Assembly (NCBI GenBank): GCA_002256395.1 | Contig: NKJG01000006.1 | Coordinates: 1-64,000 of the forward strand | Origin: Bacteroidetes bacterium B1(2017) | GTDB taxonomy: Bacteria; Bacteroidota; Bacteroidia; UKL13-3 | Reading direction: 5' to 3' | DNA length: 64,000 nucleotides | Shown here: piece by piece, positions 18,478 through 27,035 of the stretch | How the letters are laid out: each line of letters opens with the position of its first letter | How positions within the stretch are numbered: position 1 is the stretch's first letter | Made by a program: the position numbers and the translations under genes | The notes under the pieces: generated by a model | Database searches by the model: none | Told to the model about the DNA's origin: nothing | Seen by the model: the letters and a program-made list of their open reading frames with translations, nothing else

Positions 18478-18539
18478 AGTAACACTTAGTAACACTTTTG
18501 AAAAGTGTTACTAAGTGTTACCAAGTGTTACTAGTCTTC
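18478..18539. repeat. iteron-like palindrome of AAGTGTTACT units
   Basis: The unit AGTGTTAC(T/C) occurs three times rightward (18504-18532) and twice in inverted form leftward (18478-18497), making a 21/22-bp inverted repeat with a single-base centre at 18500. It overlaps the stop codon (18531-18533) of the RepA-like gene. The form fits Rep iterons, an origin or an element end; a plain hairpin terminator is less likely given the 1-nt centre. The rest of the gap 18085-18477 is AT-rich with no gene seen. Confidence 0.6.
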
Positions 18540-19574
18540 TTTGGAGGTGTTTATGCCATTTCTTTCAAACACCCTCTTCACCTTCATCTTATTGGTTCCC
18601 AGATTCTGAGCGATGGTATACATAGATATATCAGGCTCTTTTTGTTTCATTTCAAGAATAGATTCTTCCAGGTCGTCTTTGGATTTTGCTTCGGAAATAG
18701 CCAAATGTTGGCCTTCATTCACAAAACCAACAAATTCAAATCCTAAAAAATTGTTGTTCTTGCTTATCAAACATAAAATCACATTCTCACTTTCGTATAT
18801 TTTTTCAGTTGCCCTTGCCTTTATTTGTTTAATATACCTGTATGATTTGTCTTGACAGCTCTGACCAATGGCAAAAGCACTATCGGTAAAGTTTGCCAAC
18901 TGCCTGCTGCCTGCAATATCATTAATGTTAAGTGGACTAGAATGGTTTCTTTTAGGTGTATGTGCCAAAACGAGAATAGATAAATCATATTTAAGCTTTA
19001 GGTCCTTTAGTAATTTCATTAAAGGCAATGCTTCTTTAGAAGTTTCAGTAGTTTGTGCTTTCAAATAAGTCAAATTATCTACAATCAGAACTTTCACCCC
19101 AATGTTAATGATAGCCTGTTCAATTTCCTGAAACAACTTTTGCTCGAAATCCAAAAAATCAACACACTTAGGATTTATTTCTATTCTGAAAAAGTTGCTA
19201 AAAAAGGAATAATGGTTCTGGTAATTTTCTGAATACCTGTTTTCAAATTGTTTTTCACTTAACTCGAAATCAAAATACAATACTTTTTGGCATTTTGCAG
19301 TCATTTTAAACCCATAGATTGAATGACCTTTACTTATAGAATCGGCTATTTGAACTGCGAGGATAGATTTACCTACATTGGTATCTGCAAACAAAATGCA
19401 AATCTCATCTTCATGCCAGAATTCTGAAAACAGCATCTTGGGAACAGGTTTTAATTTAGCAGATTCAATGCATTCATTGGCAGTTCTGAATAATAATAAA
19501 GGCTCATCTGATTTAGATTTCTTAAGTTCAATTGGCAAACTTCCTTTTTTGGTGACTAAATTAAATTCTTTCAT
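18531..19574 (-). CDS. RepA-like AAA/RecA-fold ATPase of a mobile element
   Basis: 347 residues. Walker A ADTNVGKS (63-70), Walker B VLIVDN (162-167), then an AHTPKRN...DIAGSRQLANF segment like hexameric RepA/DnaB-type helicases of mobilisable elements. The C-terminal 60 residues (SMYTIAQNLGTNKMKVKRVFERNGI) form a probable winged helix, suggesting DNA binding. It is last in a leftward gene set behind the integrase, HTH protein and a small protein; its start overlaps the previous stop by 14 bp. Probable role: replication or stability of the excised element. Confidence 0.8.
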   Translation of the reverse strand: MKEFNLVTKKGSLPIELKKSKSDEPLLLFRTANECIESAKLKPVPKMLFSEFWHEDEICILFADTNVGKSILAVQIADSISKGHSIYGFKMTAKCQKVLYFDFELSEKQFENRYSENYQNHYSFFSNFFRIEINPKCVDFLDFEQKLFQEIEQAIINIGVKVLIVDNLTYLKAQTTETSKEALPLMKLLKDLKLKYDLSILVLAHTPKRNHSSPLNINDIAGSRQLANFTDSAFAIGQSCQDKSYRYIKQIKARATEKIYESENVILCLISKNNNFLGFEFVGFVNEGQHLAISEAKSKDDLEESILEMKQKEPDISMYTIAQNLGTNKMKVKRVFERNGINTSKED

Positions 19575-19887
19575 AACTCACAAATGGATTTAAATCAATT
19601 AGTGCCATATTTTTTCCTATGCATGAAACTGGCAATATAATTTGAACCAAACCAATTTGAGGATCTACCTGGCATAAGGTATTGATTTTAGTTTCCAAGT
19701 ATTCCCAAATGGATAGAAATTGAAGTTGTTTCAATTCATTATAAATATCGGTGAGTTCCCCAATAAGTTTGTTCTCAGTGTCGATATAACTTTGCTTGGA
19801 AGTTTCTTGGCTTGCATACTTCTGGAGCCTTTCCTCTCTAGCGTTTATAATAAGCAATAGCTTATCTCTTGCAATCTCGGCCTCCAT
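19561..19887 (-). CDS. small unknown protein in the element operon
   Basis: 108 residues, overlapping the RepA-like gene by 14 bp and starting 1 bp after the HTH gene stop, which supports translation. The first ~65 residues are charged and helical (RDKLLLIINAREERLQKYAS...), a probable coiled coil; the end is hydrophobic (IILPVSCIGKNMALIDL). Not recognised. Confidence 0.6.
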   Translation of the reverse strand: MEAEIARDKLLLIINAREERLQKYASQETSKQSYIDTENKLIGELTDIYNELKQLQFLSIWEYLETKINTLCQVDPQIGLVQIILPVSCIGKNMALIDLNPFVSYERI

Positions 19888-19888
19888 T

Positions 19889-20200
19889 TCATTTTCTATC
19901 GTTTAATTCCTTTTGAATTTCAACAATGGTTTTTTGTTTACCTTCTAAAACCCATGCTTGTAAATCGGCTTTTCTAAAATGAAGTTTCTTACCCTTTTTA
20001 ATAAAAGGAATTTGGTTAGTGGAGGTAAACCCATAAAGAGTTTGTTTAGCCAAGTTTAAATATTCTGCTGCTTGGGAAATAGTAAGAAAATCATCCTGCT
20101 TTGAATTTTCTTGGGGCACGTGTGTGCTAAATGCTTTTCTAACTGAAGATTCAATAATACCTTCTAATTCATCTTTTGTGGTTACAATAATGTTTGTCAT
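19889..20200 (-). CDS. MerR/excisionase-like helix-turn-helix protein
   Basis: 103 residues. Residues ~38-88 (FLTISQAAEYLNLAKQTLYG ... FRKADLQAWV) are the DNA-binding 'excisionase family' fold (HTH_17). Such proteins are encoded between the integrase and RepA-like gene in Bacteroidota integrative elements and act in excision or as regulators. First gene of the three-gene leftward set. Confidence 0.8.
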   Translation of the reverse strand: MTNIIVTTKDELEGIIESSVRKAFSTHVPQENSKQDDFLTISQAAEYLNLAKQTLYGFTSTNQIPFIKKGKKLHFRKADLQAWVLEGKQKTIVEIQKELNDRK

Positions 20201-20264
20201 AATAATTAATAATTATGGTCCAAAACTCTTATTGTTTATTATCTGTACAGGGGGTTGTAGGGGG

Positions 20265-21143
20265 CTACATATCTTTAATTCTTTGGTTTTCAATTTTGTT
20301 GTTAAGCTTTCTAAGCACCATTTCAATTTTATTTTCAATGGTCTTAATACCTAAATCTTGAAAATAGGGAAGGATAAATTCAAGGTCTTTTGCAAGTGTT
20401 TGAGGTTTTTTTCCATACAAGTTAGAAAGCAGTTTTCTAATAGATTCAGACGATTTACCTGTAAGCATGCCAATTAGTTTAGATTTTTTTGTGTTATCAT
20501 TTCTTTGAATTTTCAATTCATCCAATAGGAATGTAAGGGCAAGGGTTTGACGAATATTGGTAGCCTCAATGCAATCAAGGAAATCTATTTCTTCAACAAT
20601 TGATTCTGGCATTTTATCCGATGTCTTTTCACCAAAGCCTTCCAATTCTCCCTTTACATTTACTTTAATAATATCTGCTTCATCATAGCCTAACATATTC
20701 CGTTTTTCGATTTCCATTTCATTAAAAAAAATCTCAACTTCATTTGGAAAATCCTTTTGAAATCCTTTTATGAATTGGTAGTATGCAGCATATTTAGCGC
20801 ATAAAAAAAGCACTATATATGGGTCTGAATATTCTTTAGGAAACGCATCTTCTTCATTTTCTTTCTGTCTATAATAATCACGTTCAATATCACACATTAA
20901 CAGGTCAATAGGCAATCCCCTTAAATAATAGTAATCAAAACTAGCTATTAATTTAACAATGGGTTTTTCAAAAAAAAATCGGGTTCTAAATTCACAGAAA
21001 TAATTAAAAAGCTGTTCTTTTTTTACGATTTGTTTATCCCTTGCACGTTCTAAGTTACGTACATAGTTTTTCTTAAAAACAACTAATATTCGTTTTTCAA
21101 GAACAATTAATTTCTCTTCAAAATAGGTAGGATTATTTTCCAT
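20265..21143 (-). CDS. element-borne unknown protein (RteC-like position)
   Basis: 292 residues, soluble, charged and helical. The C-terminal part (TLALTFLLDELKIQRND ... KLIGMLTGKSSESIRKLLS) is reminiscent of the HTH-like ends of RteC and related proteins found between integrase and excision genes, but the match is loose. Probably a regulator or excision accessory factor of the element. No catalytic motif seen. Confidence 0.6.
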   Translation of the reverse strand: MENNPTYFEEKLIVLEKRILVVFKKNYVRNLERARDKQIVKKEQLFNYFCEFRTRFFFEKPIVKLIASFDYYYLRGLPIDLLMCDIERDYYRQKENEEDAFPKEYSDPYIVLFLCAKYAAYYQFIKGFQKDFPNEVEIFFNEMEIEKRNMLGYDEADIIKVNVKGELEGFGEKTSDKMPESIVEEIDFLDCIEATNIRQTLALTFLLDELKIQRNDNTKKSKLIGMLTGKSSESIRKLLSNLYGKKPQTLAKDLEFILPYFQDLGIKTIENKIEMVLRKLNNKIENQRIKDM

Positions 21144-21300
21144 ACGATGTGCCTTTAAGCAGTTCTAAAAGTCACCGCAAGTAAAATATTAAGCAATAAA
21201 AAGGCTAAAAAGATGCCTACTTATTTTTATGATTGTTTTCAGTTTATTTATTGCAAACAATCAATATTCAAAGGCACCAAAATTGAAGATGCTTTTTGCA

Positions 21301-22536
21301 TTAAAACTCCATCAACTTCGCATTAATCTCCTTTTTCTTTTCATCTTCAAAACCTGCGAAATATCCTTTGGTAGTATTTAGGTTTGAATGTCTTAGAGCT
21401 TCACTAACAAATTCCATACTGGCTCCTTGACGGATAGCAGCTGTGGCAAAGCTGTGTCGTGCCCAATAGGTAGAAATTTCCTCCTCAATACCAATTGATT
21501 TGGCTAGCGTTTTCAAATGTTGATTTACATACCTGATGATATTACTCACCTTGCGTTCAATTTCAATTGCGTTATCATCATTTGAAATAAAATCAAATAC
21601 GTAATCTTCTGCCTTACCTTTCGCATTCCCATAATCAATGATTACTTGTTTTGTAAAATCGTTTAGGTATACAATTGAAGGTGCTTGGGATTTATTTGTT
21701 CGTTTGGTTTTTGCACGATTAAAGGTGAGTGATTCACCCTTAATATCTTGAAATTTCAATGTGGCAATATCTTTAAAGTTCATGCCATTGCAAGAGTAAG
21801 AGAAAAACCAAAGGTCTCTGGCCTTTTTTTGCTCTAATGTTTTAGGCTCACATTTATAAAGCATAGTTAGTTGCTCCTTGCTAAGTGCCTTCTTAACCGA
21901 TTTTGGCGCAGGTATTGTGTACTTTCGCTTTCCGAATGGGTATTGCTCTGAATTAATAGATTTATCGGCAATAGCAGCATTAAAAATAGCTCTAAGAGGA
22001 CGCAAATAAAAACCAACGGTAGTTTGACTTCTTTTATTTACCTCTATCATATACCTTTCATAATCTTCTAACCATTGAGTGGTAATAAAATTAATTGGTA
22101 GTGAATTCTTCCCATGGAACTTTAATAGTGACTTTAAACTTAAATCGTAATTTTCTGCTGTGCCAATTTGATTGTTTTGTTTATACTTTTTAATCGCTTG
22201 CTCGTAGTAATATCCAATATCGTTTTTGTTCTTATATTGGGTGTCAAAATACATTCTTTCGAATGTTGAAAAGGAGAAAGGAACAATATTTTTGGCAAAA
22301 TGAATGGCATTATTTTCAATAAATTGAAGTTTTAGGCGAATTTCTCGATGTTCTTTTAATGGTTTATTAGTCAGCCAAATAGACTCAAATTCGTTTTCTG
22401 AAAATTCGAAATCTAGGGGGTATAATTTTTGTTCCCTTGGCATTTGCATATAAACTCTCAATTTCACAGGATATTTTCCGTTAGATTTTGAACGTCTTTT
22501 ATCTAAAAAAATGGATACTACTGCGCCACCACTCAT
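21301..22536 (-). CDS. Bacteroidota-type tyrosine integrase
   Basis: 411 residues: an arm-type DNA-binding N-terminus (~1-95, VSIFLDKRRSKSNGKYPVKL), SAM-like domain (~105-200) and catalytic domain. The Arg I position is in SCNGMNFKDIATL (Asn250, a variant seen in one subgroup of these integrases), box II is YWARHSFAT (Arg360), then LRHSNLNTTKGYFAGF (His383, Tyr392). It starts about 170 bp from the tRNA fragment at 22708, the normal layout for an element integrated in a tRNA 3' end. Confidence 0.9.
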   Translation of the reverse strand: MSGGAVVSIFLDKRRSKSNGKYPVKLRVYMQMPREQKLYPLDFEFSENEFESIWLTNKPLKEHREIRLKLQFIENNAIHFAKNIVPFSFSTFERMYFDTQYKNKNDIGYYYEQAIKKYKQNNQIGTAENYDLSLKSLLKFHGKNSLPINFITTQWLEDYERYMIEVNKRSQTTVGFYLRPLRAIFNAAIADKSINSEQYPFGKRKYTIPAPKSVKKALSKEQLTMLYKCEPKTLEQKKARDLWFFSYSCNGMNFKDIATLKFQDIKGESLTFNRAKTKRTNKSQAPSIVYLNDFTKQVIIDYGNAKGKAEDYVFDFISNDDNAIEIERKVSNIIRYVNQHLKTLAKSIGIEEEISTYWARHSFATAAIRQGASMEFVSEALRHSNLNTTKGYFAGFEDEKKKEINAKLMEF

Positions 22537-22706
22537 AGTTAATAATTGTTATATGGAGGCAAATATAGTAAAATCATTTGCATACTATTTGCATACTTTT
22601 GACCAAAAAGAGGGTAAATATTGATAAAAATCAAAATGTTTAAAAATTTTATTGTGTTGATAAACAGGCAATAATAAATAAATATAAGAAAAAATAAGTG
22701 ATTTAA

Positions 22707-22753
22707 TCTGACTCATAATCAGGGGGTGCCTGGTTCGATCCCAGGTGGGCCCA
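22707..22753 (+). other. 3' half of a tRNA(CAU), probable attachment site (attR)
   Basis: Anticodon arm TCTGA-CTCATAA-TCAGG (22707-22723, anticodon CAT), variable loop, T arm CCTGG-TTCGATC-CCAGG (22729-22745), acceptor 3' strand TGGGCCC and discriminator A. No matching 5' half (GGGCCCA...) or D arm precedes it; upstream is AT-rich element DNA. CCA is not encoded. It is therefore the host tRNA 3' end left outside an integrated element, next to the integrase; the intact tRNA should lie at the other end, left of this window. Confidence 0.75.
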
Positions 22754-22754
22754 C

Positions 22755-22809
22755 AAAAATCAGTGTGAGTGTGAGCGCGAAAGCGGAACACACTTACGCT
22801 GATTTTTTT
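22755..22809. terminator. tRNA terminator hairpin, probably bidirectional
   Basis: A long stem (AAAAATCAG... against ...CTGATTTTTTTT, 19 paired positions with G-U or one mismatch) capped by CGC-GAAA-GCG, followed by a T run. It lies between the tRNA end and the convergent cyanophycinase gene, and A tracts on the other side would serve that gene. Confidence 0.75.
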
Positions 22810-23663
22810 TACACTTGAATTTTCCTCTCACATATTGAATACCTAGTGCCTTCCGCTAGTATACTAAATTTCATATTCTCCATAATAATTGGAATTGTAT
22901 CTACAGCACTCTCAATATTAGTTAAGCCTAATTCACTTCCATCCATAATTATTACCATTCCTGTTCCTAAACATTCGGCTATATTACCCTCAGATATTAA
23001 TAAAGCGGTATTTTCTTCTAATCCAATTCCCAAACAAGTAGAATTTAATGCCACCGCATGAGCTAGCCTAGCAAACCTCCCTCTTTTAATAAAATGGGTA
23101 TCCACAATAATTTCAGTAATAAGATTAAGTCCAGTGGCAATTTTAATATCGTCGTGGTAAAGTGCTTCTCTTAGTATACCTCCAGCAATAATAATTTCGG
23201 GCATAGCCATTGCTCCTGCACTTGTTCCTCCAACAATAAAATTTTTGTCACTGTGGTACTTATTTCTAATGGCATGTATGAGTTTAGTGTTTGCAAGAAG
23301 TGAAACCAATTTTGATTGATCGCCACCTGTAAAAAATACAGCATGTGCTCCTTCAATACGCTTAATTAGCCCTTGGTTAGATGCATCTTCCACTTCATTT
23401 AAATGAATAATTCCTACCTTAGTAAAGCCTTCTTGTTTGTAAGATGCAACATATAATTCTTCCATTTCTTTTGAAATAGAAGATGCCGCGGCAATAACTT
23501 CAATACTATGGTTGGCTCTTGGAATTTTAGAAATTAAACTGCCTAGTATTTCAAAATGAGATTGTTTTTCTTTCTTAGATTGGATCTTTAAATTTTCTCC
23601 TGCTATTTCATTGCCTTTGTCTTCATGGCCTCCAATAAGTAATAGTTTTCCTTTAGGCATCAT
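22809..23663 (-). CDS. cphB: cyanophycinase-like serine peptidase (S51 family)
   Basis: 284 residues. GGTSAGA places the nucleophile at Ser148; FFTGGDQ (110-116) and the GLGLEENTALL-like strand fit CphB. The family cleaves cyanophycin (multi-L-arginyl-poly-L-aspartate) to beta-Asp-Arg or related isoaspartyl peptides; no cyanophycin synthetase is seen here, so the substrate may be scavenged or different. Last of a leftward set with catalase and a PSD-like gene; 27 bp after the membrane protein. A second ATG directly follows the first. Confidence 0.85.
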   Translation of the reverse strand: MMPKGKLLLIGGHEDKGNEIAGENLKIQSKKEKQSHFEILGSLISKIPRANHSIEVIAAASSISKEMEELYVASYKQEGFTKVGIIHLNEVEDASNQGLIKRIEGAHAVFFTGGDQSKLVSLLANTKLIHAIRNKYHSDKNFIVGGTSAGAMAMPEIIIAGGILREALYHDDIKIATGLNLITEIIVDTHFIKRGRFARLAHAVALNSTCLGIGLEENTALLISEGNIAECLGTGMVIIMDGSELGLTNIESAVDTIPIIMENMKFSILAEGTRYSICERKIQV

Positions 23664-23690
23664 TTTTAGAAGGGGTTTATATTTTAAGCC

Positions 23691-24170
23691 TTATGTGTTT
23701 GAAGGAGTGTTGTTTTTTCGAGATATATCAACACGGTTTTTTAGTTCATAACTAAGTATGGCAATGCAATAAAAGCTCAGGTCGCCAACTAGTTTACCAA
23801 CTAAAATTCCTAAGGCGAAATTGTTTAATAGGATTGGAAATACATACATAAAAAACGGACGTAGTGTTAAATCATCCAATAGTCCGGCAACACCAAATTC
23901 TAATAAGATGTTGCGGATGATTTTGCTTAAATCTTTAAATGTAAGCAAGATGTTTTTGGTCTTGTTTACATTAATTACATGCATTAATTGTTGGATAAAA
24001 ACCGTAGAATAAAAGCCAATAGCTTCGGCTAAGGAAGCTGCATAGGCAATAAGTATTAAGTTATAAGTAAAGTAATGGGTAATGCTTGCAGCAGCTAATG
24101 CTGTTATCGTTCCAACAATTTCTGCTGGTAAATATCGCTTAAGCCATTCCTTTAATTTTCTTTTGACCAT
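23691..24170 (-). CDS. small integral membrane protein, unknown
   Basis: 159 residues with about four hydrophobic segments (~17-33, 38-55, 92-115, 122-140) and a basic N-terminus (MVKRKLKEWLKRYL). No family recognised. Spacing of 18 bp after catalase and 27 bp before cyanophycinase suggests a shared transcript. Confidence 0.65.
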   Translation of the reverse strand: MVKRKLKEWLKRYLPAEIVGTITALAAASITHYFTYNLILIAYAASLAEAIGFYSTVFIQQLMHVINVNKTKNILLTFKDLSKIIRNILLEFGVAGLLDDLTLRPFFMYVFPILLNNFALGILVGKLVGDLSFYCIAILSYELKNRVDISRKNNTPSNT

Positions 24171-24188
24171 CTTAATTTTTTATTCCAT

Positions 24189-25658
24189 TTACTTTACATC
24201 CATTGGTATCCCTAAACCTTTTGCAATATCAGCTCCTATAGCCTTATCCATTCTATAGAAATGACAAAGCTGTCGGTTTATAATCTCGTTTTTCTTTTCT
24301 CCAATAATTCCACTCATCGAATCTACAATGTTTGCAATAGTATTTTTGCGTTCATTTTCACTCATCACTTTTGTGAACAAAATGCCAGCTTGAGTATAAT
24401 GGTCATTATCTCCAGGCCCATTTCTATCAAACCAATTAGCTTCTGTTGAATCTAATTCCATGGCAGGTTTTTTACTGGTTTCATCCACAATTATTTCATC
24501 AAAACTATTCGGAAAATAATTCTCACTGCTTTGTCCATTCCCATCCACACGCATATATCCATCGCGCTCGTAATTATTGGTGGAGTAAGGACATTTGTTT
24601 ACTGGTATTTGCTCATAGTTAACACCCAAGCGGTACCGCTGTGCATCGGGATAAGATAAAATCCTCCCTTGTAATAATTTGTCGGGCGAATAGCCAATAC
24701 CATTTATTACATGGGCAGGTGCAAAGGCTGCTTGCTCTACCTCTGCGAAATAGTTTTTAGGAATTTCATTCAACTCAAATTCTCCAACTGCAAGTAAAGG
24801 GAAATCGCCATGTGGCCATACTTTTGTCACATCAAACGGATTGAAAGGAAAATCTTTTGCCTCCTGATTTGTCATTACTTGTATTTTCATTTCCCACTTT
24901 GGAAATTCTTTGTTCTCTATTGCCTCAACCATATCCTGTTGCGAATGGTCGGGATTTATGCCTCGCATTTCATTGGCCTCTTTTCCAGTGAAATTCTTTA
25001 TTCCTTGTTGTGTGATAAAATGAAATTTTACCCAAACCTTTTCGTTTTTTGCATTCAACATCGAGAAGGTATGACTTCCAAATCCATGCATAAATCGATG
25101 GGAATAGGGTGTTCCTCTGTCGCTCATTAAAATGAGTATTTGATGCAAACTTTCGGGATTATAACTCCAAAAATCCCACATCATAGTTGGGCTTTTTAAA
25201 TTGGTCTTCGGGTCGCGTTTTTGAGTATGGATAAAGTCGCTAAATTTTTTCGGGTCCTTAATAAAAAAAACGGGAGTATTATTTCCAACTAAATCCCAAT
25301 TGCCATCTTCGGTATAAAATTTAAGTGCAAATCCGCGCGGATCTCTTTCGGTATCCGCGCTGCCTTTTTCTCCCCCTACCTGCGAAAATCGTGCAAGTAG
25401 TTTACAGGTATTGCCTACCTTACTAAATAGTTTCGCTTTTGTATATTGGCTTATGTCGTTGGTAACTGTAAAAGTACCAAAGGCACCTGTTCCTTTTGCA
25501 TGAACTACTCTTTCTGGAATACGTTCACGGTTAAAATGAGCCATTTTTTCATGCAAGATAAAATCCTCGAGGAGTAGTGGTCCTCTTGCCCCTACACTCA
25601 TGGTATTCTCGTTTTCAAAATAAGGAATTCCTGATCCTGTTGTTAGTAGTTTTTTCAT
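24189..25658 (-). CDS. katA: monofunctional haem catalase
   Basis: Disproportionates H2O2. The start at 25658 (MKKLLTTGSGIPYFENEN) is preferred; an upstream ATG at 25679 would overlap the PSD-like gene. 489 residues, typical of small-subunit catalases. His53 in RVVHAKGTGAFGTF, the Asn-bearing LVGNNTPVFF segment, and the proximal haem Tyr336 in RILSYPDAQRYRLG are all present. No signal peptide is visible, so it is cytoplasmic. It lies 8 bp after the PSD-like gene. Confidence 0.95.
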   Translation of the reverse strand: MKKLLTTGSGIPYFENENTMSVGARGPLLLEDFILHEKMAHFNRERIPERVVHAKGTGAFGTFTVTNDISQYTKAKLFSKVGNTCKLLARFSQVGGEKGSADTERDPRGFALKFYTEDGNWDLVGNNTPVFFIKDPKKFSDFIHTQKRDPKTNLKSPTMMWDFWSYNPESLHQILILMSDRGTPYSHRFMHGFGSHTFSMLNAKNEKVWVKFHFITQQGIKNFTGKEANEMRGINPDHSQQDMVEAIENKEFPKWEMKIQVMTNQEAKDFPFNPFDVTKVWPHGDFPLLAVGEFELNEIPKNYFAEVEQAAFAPAHVINGIGYSPDKLLQGRILSYPDAQRYRLGVNYEQIPVNKCPYSTNNYERDGYMRVDGNGQSSENYFPNSFDEIIVDETSKKPAMELDSTEANWFDRNGPGDNDHYTQAGILFTKVMSENERKNTIANIVDSMSGIIGEKKNEIINRQLCHFYRMDKAIGADIAKGLGIPMDVK

Positions 25659-25666
25659 GCTATTTT

Positions 25667-26824
25667 TTATGCGTTCCACTTAATTATTGGATAAGCTTTC
25701 CCTATTTTAGTTCCCATTTTATAATGTGTATTAGCTTGGGCCGAAATACTTACATTGCTACATGCTTCAAATAATAGGATGATATCTGAACCCCCAAATT
25801 GAAAATAGGATAGCTCTTCTCCTTTTCTAAGAGTTACTCCTTCTTCAGCGGTTAAAATTACCGATGATACTTGAGCCATACCTATTGGTAATACTGCCAC
25901 AAGGCCTATGGGTGTTTCAATCACAATCAGGCCTCTTGATTGCGCAAATTGGTATCCCGTAGCATCTATATCTTCATACACTCGTTTAGCTTCAAGGATA
26001 TTAGTTTTACTATTCTTTTCTTGTGCTTTAACTTTTACATCCAAGTATACTTGGCCTTGAATTACTCTTGATTCTACTACTTTTCCTCCAAGTGGGGCAT
26101 GCTGCCTGTGGTAATCAACTGGGCTTAGAAATGCATGCATAAACATCCCATTTGTAAATCGGTCTTTGTATGGGCTATCCTCTAATAATTCACTTATTTT
26201 CCAATTAATATTTTTAACCGTAATCTGTGAGTCCTTTCTAATTTCCCATTGTCCAACAAAGGTAGAATCTGCCGGCATTACAAGTACGGTCTGATCCGAT
26301 ATGGCTGCAATGGGGCGGTATCCAGGTTTAAAATGGCGGGCAAATATTTGATTAAATGTTTTCCAACCACCATGCGGCCTTGAGTACTCATGCATATTAT
26401 AAGAAGGAGTATCATAAAATGTTTTTTCTGATTCATCGGTCAATGATTCTGGAGTATCATGAAACGCACCAAGAGCATTGGCATACTCAACTAACCATTT
26501 TGAAAAAGGAGTAAGTGCTGGCGATTTCTTATAAGCGGCAACATTGTTTTGTAAAGACAAGAGTGGTTCTTGATCAGCTATAAAATAGGATGCGCTTAAA
26601 TGGTCGTTTACGCATGAACCACTTGTATTTTCTTGAGGAATCCAATACAGAAAATCATTTAACCAATCCAAGTATTGCTCTAGTGTAGCCACCTTCTCTA
26701 GCAAAGGCAGTTTCTTTTGGTAGGCGCTTTTAATGGCCGTATTGAACTCTTTGGTCCACTTGTTTTTCTGGATTAGGTTTGCTAATTCTAATATTATAGG
26801 GTGATGATTTTTGTTAGGTGCCAT
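25667..26824 (-). CDS. phosphatidylserine decarboxylase-family protein
   Basis: 385 residues. The C-terminal two-thirds match PSD: NGMFMHAFLSPVDYHRQHAP and FQFGGSDIILLFE, where GGS (344-346) is the self-cleavage site giving a pyruvoyl group on Ser346 (LGST in canonical Psd). An extra N-terminal ~130 residues and the association with catalase set it apart from housekeeping Psd; it belongs to the larger PSD-like group, which may act on other substrates. First gene of the leftward set, starting 154 bp from the palindromic operator. Confidence 0.85.
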   Translation of the reverse strand: MAPNKNHHPIILELANLIQKNKWTKEFNTAIKSAYQKKLPLLEKVATLEQYLDWLNDFLYWIPQENTSGSCVNDHLSASYFIADQEPLLSLQNNVAAYKKSPALTPFSKWLVEYANALGAFHDTPESLTDESEKTFYDTPSYNMHEYSRPHGGWKTFNQIFARHFKPGYRPIAAISDQTVLVMPADSTFVGQWEIRKDSQITVKNINWKISELLEDSPYKDRFTNGMFMHAFLSPVDYHRQHAPLGGKVVESRVIQGQVYLDVKVKAQEKNSKTNILEAKRVYEDIDATGYQFAQSRGLIVIETPIGLVAVLPIGMAQVSSVILTAEEGVTLRKGEELSYFQFGGSDIILLFEACSNVSISAQANTHYKMGTKIGKAYPIIKWNA

Positions 26825-26977
26825 TAGTTTTGTTCTTATGCTTTTTGAAGCAACAAGATTCTTCTATGATAGGTAACTTTCTATTGCATAACTTTTGAAA
26901 TGATTTGCACATTTCACAGATTTAGGTGTTTAGGAAAATACCTGTTGAACCCATTAATAGGGTAGGTATACAATTAC

Positions 26978-27017
26978 TATAAAAATAATAGTTGTATATA
27001 CAACTATTATTTTTATA
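26978..27017. promoter_or_regulatory. 40-bp perfect palindrome, probable MarR operator
   Basis: A perfect inverted repeat centred between 26997 and 26998; each arm reads ATAAAAATAATAGTTGTAT from outside in. It ends inside the TATATTTG promoter box of the marR gene, so bound repressor would block it. A related imperfect copy lies upstream of the next gene at 27501-27525. It may also influence the divergent psd-kat set. Confidence 0.75.
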
Positions 27018-27021
27018 TTTG
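27014..27021 (+). promoter_or_regulatory. Bacteroidota promoter of marR
   Basis: TATATTTG matches the -7 consensus TAnnTTTG; a TTG at 26992-26994 lies 19 bp upstream, fitting the -33 element. The ATG is at 27036. Confidence 0.7.
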
Positions 27022-27035
27022 TAAACGAATAAACG

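Noticed and set aside
18478..18539. Short repeats as a CRISPR array
   Set aside because: Units are adjacent, in both orientations, and have no spacers; no cas genes are present.
22650..22753. A complete tRNA-Met gene
   Set aside because: No acceptor 5' strand or D arm exists upstream of the anticodon arm.
22585..22791. 68-residue frame on the minus strand reading CGPTWDRTRHPLIMS
   Set aside because: It is the antisense of the tRNA 3' half; this is a well-known false protein.
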